A stretch of 64,000 nt of DNA from Metallyticus violacea (lineage: Eukaryota > Arthropoda > Insecta > Mantodea > Metallyticidae): the NCBI GenBank assembly GCA_030762175.1, contig CM060842.1, positions 67,705,001 through 67,769,000 on the forward strand, read 5' to 3'. The notes below the pieces were generated by a model that did no database searches, was not told the DNA's origin, and saw only the letters and a list, made by a program, of their open reading frames with translations. Position 1 is the stretch's first letter. Each line of letters starts with the position of its first letter. Both the position numbers and the translations under genes were made by a program. Shown one piece after another: positions 57,561 through 64,000 of this stretch.

Positions 57561-58272
57561 CTTAAATCAATTTTGTACAAAGTAATTTGATACAGGATAT
57601 GTCAATAATTAAATTATATAATTTAGATATCAGACATACTTAACCTTAGTTCATTTACAATATATAATAGATTAAATATAACTGCGAAAAAGAAGGGTAA
57701 TGATATAAGATAACACATGACTTATGTATATGGATATTTATTAAATTGCAGATATTCCTTTAATGTGTAAAAACAGTGCTTCTACAAGAAAGCCTTTGTC
57801 TTAAACTTAAATATATTATAGTTTTCTATATTTTTAATGACATTGGGAAGGGAATTATATATCATTATATTGGCATGAAATACTCTATTTTTACACACTG
57901 TAGTTCTGATAGAGGTTATGTGAATGTCTTATTATTTCTAGTATAATGTGTATGAATATTTCCATTATTTTGGAAAGTAAATCTATTCTTTTTTGTGAAT
58001 AAGACAATATCTAATATATAAGTACAGCCAATAACCCAGTCATTTTTTTCAATAGGGTAATTCCTGTATAACTACCTGAATTGACTATTTTGAGCAGGTA
58101 TGCTAGGAATGTAATGAGCCTGTATATTCAGTTGTGAAGCTTACTTGATGCATAAAATATTTGATTCTAAGCCTTGGTGGAAATACAGGATGAAATTTCA
58201 TAATCAGATTGTTTGAGAATATAAATTGCATTTTACATCATTATTAGTGTTTTCAATTAGAAATTGCACCAA
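57561..58272. other. Intergenic, nothing recognised
   Basis: AT-rich, no coding signal. Confidence 0.5.
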
Positions 58273-58333
58273 AAATATGACAAATTATTGTAATGAAATC
58301 ATTCAAATTTCACTAATTTTGCTCCACTTACTT

Positions 58334-58368
58334 GGACATGTTTCAAAGGCGATTGCCTGAATCTTCAG
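58334..58368 (-). ncRNA. Hammerhead-like ribozyme core of PLE K
   Basis: CTGAAGA, stem AGGC-AATC-GCCT, GAAACATGTCC. It is nearly identical to that of element G. Confidence 0.65.
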
Positions 58369-59342
58369 GTTGGTCCCACTGGCCGCTTCCCAGTGTGGTA
58401 TTAAGATGTGGCTCTGTGACTTTAACAAACTTATTGATGAGGTAGCTGTTGCTTGGAAGATCAAAGTTAACCAAAAATTCTTTGTTTTTGTTTATAAATA
58501 TATTTTCCCATACTGTTAATTCTATGGGTTTTTGAAGAGCTTTTAATAGTTTTCATTTCTTTTGGAATTTGTGGTTTTTTTTTGCCAAAAATGGTCTGCC
58601 ATTGCTGATTTTTCTGTGTGTTTATATTTACCATTTCTCATGTGTTCCTTAAAACGTATGGTAATATTTTGTTTGTTTTGCCTATGCATTTCATGTCACA
58701 GTCTTTGCAACCGATTTCATGAATGCCTGATTGCTTTTTTGGTGGAATTTTTTCTTTTGTGTTGTGTTTAAGTGGTTTTTTTAAACTGAATTTATTTACT
58801 GGGGCCAAAATGATATTTGCCTCTCTAAAAATCTTCTGGAATTTTTGGTGTGCCCACGGGTAGAATGTGAATTTTTTATATATATGATCTCCTTTGTAGC
58901 CTTTTAGTATGGTGATGTCCTTTATTTGTTTTTTCTTTCTGAATTTCTCTATTTTCTTGTTGACAAGATCTATTGTGTAGCCATTTTTCTGTGCTATATC
59001 TATGATTTTTTGGTACTCCAATTTGTATTCTGTCTTGGTTATTGCCAAGTTTGTTAATCTGAATCTGAGGCTGTTGATTATGGCTAGTTTATGTTGTTTT
59101 GCATTGTGGCTGTTATTTTTTATATAATTATGTGTGGGTATCTTTTCTGTATATGCCAAATTCCATGTATTGTCATTTTTTATAATTTTTATATCCAAGT
59201 AAGGAAGAACCTTGTTTTCTAATCCCATAGTGAATTTAACAGTGCTGTCCTGTAGATTCAATAGTTTTAATTGATATCATTGTATGATTCAGTTGAACTA
59301 CACACTCTTAAAGCTTCACTTACTTTTCATAAATGTATGGAA

Positions 59343-59375
59343 CCGTTTTCGAGAACATTTTGTTCCCATCTTCAG
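59343..59375 (-). ncRNA. Hammerhead-like core, left arm
   Basis: CTGAAGA with stem GGGAAC/GTTCTC, then CGAAAACGG: one base differs from the right arm (GAAAACGG instead of GAAACCGG). Confidence 0.55.
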
Positions 59376-59432
59376 CCAGGCTAAAGTTCAACTTGAAGTT
59401 GAAGTTGAACTTAAAGTTGAACTTTAGCCTGG

Positions 59433-59468
59433 CTGAAGATGGGAACAAAATGTTCTCGAAACCGGTTC
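59433..59468 (+). ncRNA. Hammerhead-like core, right arm
   Basis: CTGAAGA (59433-59439), six-pair stem GGGAAC-AAAAT-GTTCTC, then GAA and ACCGGT, self-complementary stem III. Confidence 0.7.
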
Positions 59469-59666
59469 CATACATTTATGAAAAGTAAGTGAAGCTTTAA
59501 GAGTGTGTAGTTCAACTGAATCATACAATGATATCAATTAATATGATTGGCTTCACTGTGCAAGTTCCAATTTACATTTAAGTTCAATAGTTTTATTGCG
59601 TCCTCTTTCCATTTTTCATTTACTATTGCAAAGACATCATCCACATGATGGTATCAACATTTATAC

Positions 59667-59692
59667 ATGTGTGTGTGTGTGCGTGCGTGTGT
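59667..59692. repeat. (TG)n microsatellite
   Basis: TG units with CG variants inside PLE K. Confidence 0.85.
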
Positions 59693-61549
59693 GGAAAAGA
59701 GCCTCAACTAATTTTATTTCCAAAAAACTCATGTACATATCCTCCAAGAATGGTGAAAGTGGGTTTCCCATTGCTAGACACTTTTGTATATAACTATTGC
59801 CTCTGAATGTGAAGTAGGTTTGATTTATGCAAATTCTGGTGAGGTTCAGATATTGATCTAACTTCTCCAGGCAGGTTTATTGAATTTAGCCATTTCTTTA
59901 CAATATTTATTAGATTTTCTTTGGGGATGCTAGGAAACGGAGACCACATCATAAGAAACTAGCAAATCCCTCTTTTCTAGTTTTACAATCTGATTTTATC
60001 TATTGATTCTGATGAGTTCTTTATACTTTGACTTTTGCATTTTGGTAAAGTGTTACACTTTCTTAACAGGCAATTGGCTAAATTGTACGTGGGTGAATTT
60101 TTTGTGTCTACAATAGGTCTCATTTTACTACCAGGTTTATGTATTTTAGGTAAGCCATAAATTCTAGGTGTTGTAGGGTTGTCTGGTATAATATTCTTCT
60201 TTCACTCAGAATTGTTATATTTGTTAATAGTTTTCTTACTGCACTGATATATTTTTGTGTGGGATCTGTTTTCATTTTTTCATAATCCTGGTTAGCTAAT
60301 AAATTGTATATACTATTTTCATAATCTGTCTGATTCATTGTTACTATTTTGTTCCCTTTGTTAGCTCTGCAGTAAATAACACCCTTTTCTTTCAAAGATC
60401 TGAGCACCTCTAACCTTTTTTGATTACTTTCTTTTTTTATTAATTGCTGTAGGGCTTTTCCACATTATGTTCTTATGCTATTTTTTTCGTCATCTGATTT
60501 GTTAAAAATTGCTGTTTCTATGTCTGCTATATATTCTTTTATATTTCTAGAGTAATCTATACAAGTATTGAACCCCATGTTTAATAGCTGTAATTCATTT
60601 ACTGAAAAGTGTTTGTTTGATCTATTTATGACATTTTCTAGTGTGGTGTTTTGAATGTCTCTATTCCCAATTATAATTTTTAGTTGTTTTTGTCTAAAGT
60701 TATCTAGTTTTTTTGTTTTGTTTATGGTTTCCCCTTTTTGTTTTACTACGGCGTTTCTAACCTCAAAAACATTTTCTTACAGGTTTCTCCATAAGGTTGT
60801 GCCTAATTGAGATGCGAGTTTTAAATGTAGCTCATAAGTTTTCAGATCCAAATCGCTTATGGCTTTAATTTTTTTCTATTTCCAGCACTTTCTTTTCGGC
60901 GGATATTTGTGTTTTGCCCTTGTTGGTTTTTATTATCTTCCTAACGAAAGTGGGCGTTAACCTCTCTTTTATGCAAGTGTTTATGAAATTAATGTCTATG
61001 GATCGTAACTTTTTCTTTATCCTATATTTTATGAAATGTTTTCAGTTCAGTTGGCTTCAGTTTTCCAAGCATGTTAGAATGAAAATCGATGAATGGTGAC
61101 GGAATATTCTCTATCTTGCTGTTTCGTTTTAGCCACATGGTTCCGCTTCCAATGGACTCTTTAATATTCCCCTAATAAACTGATGTTTTTAAGTAGTTTT
61201 TTGTATCGGGGATTTTCACAGTGAAATACATTATAATATGACAAATTACCAAAGATATTTGCTTTACTTTAGAAATATGTATAGTTAATTACAAATCTCT
61301 ATAGAAAACAATTGTTAATTCTAGTATTGAATTGGGGTTTGGTAATCCATTATTGCATAAGCCATCATGACAAATTAAACTATGTCAGTCATTAAAAAAA
61401 GTTTCCCTATTTTGAAAAATATATTAATTTTATTACTTTTTTCTTTAAAATTTTTAATTTGCACTCCAGAACTTTTATTTTACTTTTCTATATACTTGCC
61501 TTCTTTCAGTAAACATTTTGGTGCTATGATACAAATTTTTTGATACTTT

Positions 61550-62480
61550 GTGTGTACCATGCTGTGTGCTGTTCATCATCAGTATCACATTGCTGACCAT
61601 TGAGTTGGAGATAAAAGTAGAAATCAATGAAAGCAAGACCTGGTGAATACAGGGAAGGGCAAAGAAAATCCCATTTGGGCTTTAGGTAAAAAATTTTAAT
61701 CTTTTGAGATGAGTGCAGGCAAAGTTGTCATGTAAGATCAAACTTTGTGAATCAAAAATCCAGAACATTTACTTTTGATTGCATATAAGAAGACCTAACA
61801 GTACCTCTTGACATTCATTGTGGTGAGGCACATTGCCTATCAATAAACCCCAATCCCCAACAGTACCAGAATAACCCTGCCTGCAGGATATATGTCTTCC
61901 AGAGAATGCTTTGCTGTTTTGACTTTGAAGCTGATTAAAGCACTCAAATTTCATCATCAATAACAATGCACTGAATGAGTGGATTTTTTCCTCTCTTGGG
62001 TGCATTTCCAGAAAGAAATGTTTGGGTTGAGTTTTTCTGTTGTTACTTATGTATATCAGTGAGCAAATGTGAGACCCATCTCATGTGAACTTTTCAATGT
62101 ATTGAAGTTGATCTGACAAAGGATGAGTGTCCTTTTTTAATATCAGGAGGCAGAAGCCTATACATTTCCTAAATAGTGAAACAGTTGTTCAACAATACTG
62201 CATACTATGAGTTGGCATTATTGGAAGTTACTGTTACTGTGCTCTTCATCATGGCCATTTTCATGGCCTCCCACTGTTGGGTTATTTGGATGATCATGCA
62301 GCTTTTCTAATAAACACAGATATTCAGATAAACACAGATCAGATATTCTGATAAACACAGATGTGGCAGATATTCACAATTTGCTGTCGAAAAATGTAAG
62401 ACATCATGTAATTCATAACCAAACAAGCTTCGTAGTGGCATCTCCATGATATTTAATTGATTAGCACTGAGGTAATGTGC
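61550..62480 (-). pseudogene. mariner-type transposase relic
   Basis: The minus-strand peptides are collinear with mariner transposases. HMRWVSHLLTDIHK matches the WVPHxLT block at about 62050-62100. VIDDEI (first catalytic region, normally xGDETW) and SKSKQQSILWKT (ExKxQSxxW) lie at about 61900-61960. HDN (second Asp) is near 61730, and LAFIDFYFYLQL (SPDLAPxDF, third Asp) at about 61640. Numerous stops; termini not seen. Confidence 0.75.
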
Positions 62481-62499
62481 TCAGGTGCATGAACCTACT

Positions 62500-63540
62500 G
62501 AGTGCTGGAAATATACTGCAACAAATTCTGCAGTCTATTGACTTGATTTGTTGCAGATAGTTTTTCAGAGATAAGATAATAGAAAAATGTACTTTTAGGT
62601 TGATCTTAGTAATTGAATACTCAAACAGGCAAAATCCTTTGTTCTAGTAATGCAAACAAACTTCATGAGTGTATATAAAGCACTGCTAAATATAATGAGA
62701 TCAAACTACTTATACAACAGAAAAGCATGGAAACTAAACTGGTGTAACTCATAACTAACTAATATCAATCAATAACCAATAAAACAAAACCATATAAATT
62801 CTTGCAGAGAAATGCTATTCGTAGATTAATGCCAGATGCAACACACACAAAACTGACTCTTACTGCTGATTTTTAACACCTGAGAAGAACATGCTGGTAG
62901 TGAGAAGTATATATAACTGTGGTGCTATAATTTTATAATCACAGAAGCTAGTAGTCCATTGAATGTCTGACTTTTGAACATTTATTAATTCCAAAAAGTA
63001 CCCTCTATATCTGTATCCTTTCTTTTAAGCAACTTTTCTTTCGGTATATGCATTTATTTACCATTCTTCTTTTGGCTGCTTAATTTTTAAAGCAATTTTG
63101 ATAAATATTGAGGTAAAATGAAGAAGGCAGTGAAGAATTTGACATTATTAATGACAATTTCTCAGGAAATCAGCCAAGTGAAGATCTTGCCAAGCAATCT
63201 TTCAAATGTTAAGATGTTATTACTTTATAGCATTTATTTACTTTTTTGAATACAACTTATACAGTTTATCCAGATAGGAGATGCATGGCAAAATCCAGTT
63301 CATTTTTCATACAACAATGCAAGTACAAGAAAAGAACATGTATTATAATGAATTATTATGCTACACATTAATTAATACTGTTATTGCCTCATTATTATGG
63401 ATATTTTAAAGCAATGAATCCAGCTGACTGGATGAAATGAGCATTAAAGTTGCAAATAGCCTGAAGTCCATTAATGCTTAAACCTCATAGATTTATTCCT
63501 TTTGGGATTAAATATGAACTTAATAGTTGTATTTTATCTT
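62500..63540. other. Intergenic, nothing recognised
   Basis: AT-rich. A small tandem repeat of TTCTGATAAACACAGAT-like units lies just before at 62306-62362. No coding signal. Confidence 0.5.
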
Positions 63541-63549
63541 TATAATGCT

Positions 63550-63795
63550 ATTAGAGGTTTTAAATAGTGTTTAACACTATTAAAAAATCTTAGGGATTAA
63601 TTATAGGTGTAGGGAATGGTGATGATGAAATGACATATTGGGAAAGGATTTTTTAAATAATAAGAAAACATTCCAGAGTACCTCCTCAGCATTTATGAGG
63701 ACTGAGGAAGACATGCAAAAATCTCAGAGATAAAGTCTTGATAGAAATTGAACCACAGATCTTCTTTTCAGGAGACCATTCTGTAATAACTTTGA
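63550..63795 (-). mobile_element. tRNA-derived SINE family A, minus strand (degraded)
   Basis: The minus strand shows GATCTGTGGTTCAATTTC (B box), TCTTCCTCAGTCCTCATAAA, GGAGGTACTCTGGAATG, AATCCTTTCCCAATATGTC and TGTTAAACACTA at the 3' end, in the order of the complete copies. Confidence 0.75.
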
Positions 63796-64000
63796 CCTGT
63801 TGGTATTTATTTGATGTAGCAGTGGCTTGTGGTTTGGATAGGTTTTGCCCTGGTGTCTGGTATGGTAGTGGCCCTTCTGACAAGCTTGAACTCCTTGAAG
63901 GGGGGCCTCTTTTGACATTAGGGTGTTCTATATGAATATCTGTCTATGTCTTTGTCTGACTGTACATGAATTCGAATCATGGCCACCCAGTGTCTCCCTC

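Larger units (their letters stand above)
59270..59582. mobile_element. 313-bp foldback with two opposed hammerhead-like ribozymes
   Basis: Arms of about 130 bp are almost exact inverse copies (TTGATATCATTGTATGATTC, CTTAAAGCTTCACTTACTTT). A centre of TTGAACTT/AAGTTCAA repeats and a right tail GGCTTCACTGTGCAAGTTCC complete it. Direct repeats TTCAATAGTTTTA (59257-59269 and 59583-59595) bound it. It sits inside the RT region of PLE K, and the PLE reading resumes across it. Confidence 0.92.
58273..61248 (-). mobile_element. Penelope-like element K, near full length, interrupted by a foldback
   Basis: About 2.97 kb less the insert. Minus-strand order: an N-terminal region (61230-60420); 60407-60120 with GVIYCRANKGNKIVTMNQTD and YNLLANQDYEKMKTDPTQKY; degraded middle RT; HVDDVFAIV at about 59645-59620 (catalytic YVDD with Y changed to H); then 59261-58638 with VLPYLDIKIIKND, the linker ANIILAPVNKFSLKK and the GIY-YIG start. 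The endonuclease tail and ribozyme core (58334-58368) end it. AATATGACAAATTA occurs at both ends. Multiple stops; dead. Confidence 0.88.

Overview
This window comes from an AT-rich animal nuclear genome dense in transposable elements. It is most likely an insect or another arthropod. The evidence is spliced genes with GT-AG introns, tRNA-derived SINEs, several non-LTR retrotransposon groups, hAT and mariner-type relics, and an unusual density of Penelope-like elements (PLEs) with GIY-YIG endonuclease domains. No prokaryotic gene organisation, CRISPR array or rRNA was seen. All identifications were made by eye from translated sequence and remembered family features; no database search was run.

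Two host genes are well supported, both split into small exons. On the minus strand is TIMM13, the mitochondrial intermembrane-space chaperone Tim13. Its three coding exons are 17047-16952, 16863-16795 and 3359-3261; they join in frame to 87 residues with the twin CX3C signature. On the plus strand is a five-exon gene (17426-17456, 17540-17670, 34146-34287, 39549-40159, 44013-44504) that joins in frame to 468 residues. It resembles MEI4, the meiotic double-strand-break factor, at both ends. The genes are head to head with 378 bp between start codons, so they probably share a bidirectional promoter. Each has a tiny first intron (88 and 83 bp) and then introns inflated to 4-16 kb by transposons. 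Two further short terminal-exon candidates (2896-2970 plus, 50950-51008 minus) may mark neighbouring genes.

Layout. 1-3260: TIMM13 downstream flank with repeats and a possible convergent terminal exon. 3364-16794: TIMM13 intron 2, with SINEs, a foldback element, a degraded plus-strand LINE, and a minus-strand LINE split by a CR1/Jockey-like LINE. 17671-34145: MEI4 intron 2, with a second copy of the Jockey-like LINE, foldback elements with a nested MITE, a PLE carrying a SINE fragment, a ZBED/hAT transposase relic and a palindromic PLE. 34288-39548: MEI4 intron 3, with nested foldbacks, a LINE RNase H tail, a SINE and a PLE. 40160-44012: MEI4 intron 4, with a DDE transposase relic and a PLE with a clean target-site duplication. 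45400-61250: a PLE-rich district with at least seven insertions, several as long inverted repeats, interleaved with a LINE. 61500-64000: a mariner relic and a minus-strand SINE.

The most interesting signal is the recurrent hammerhead-ribozyme-like core (CTGANGA, short stem, GAAAC plus a self-complementary hexamer). It sits at PLE ends and also occurs as mirror-image pairs in compact foldback elements of about 250-313 bp flanked by 12-13 bp direct repeats. These look like non-autonomous, PLE-mobilised parasites built from two opposed ribozyme modules plus a short tail.
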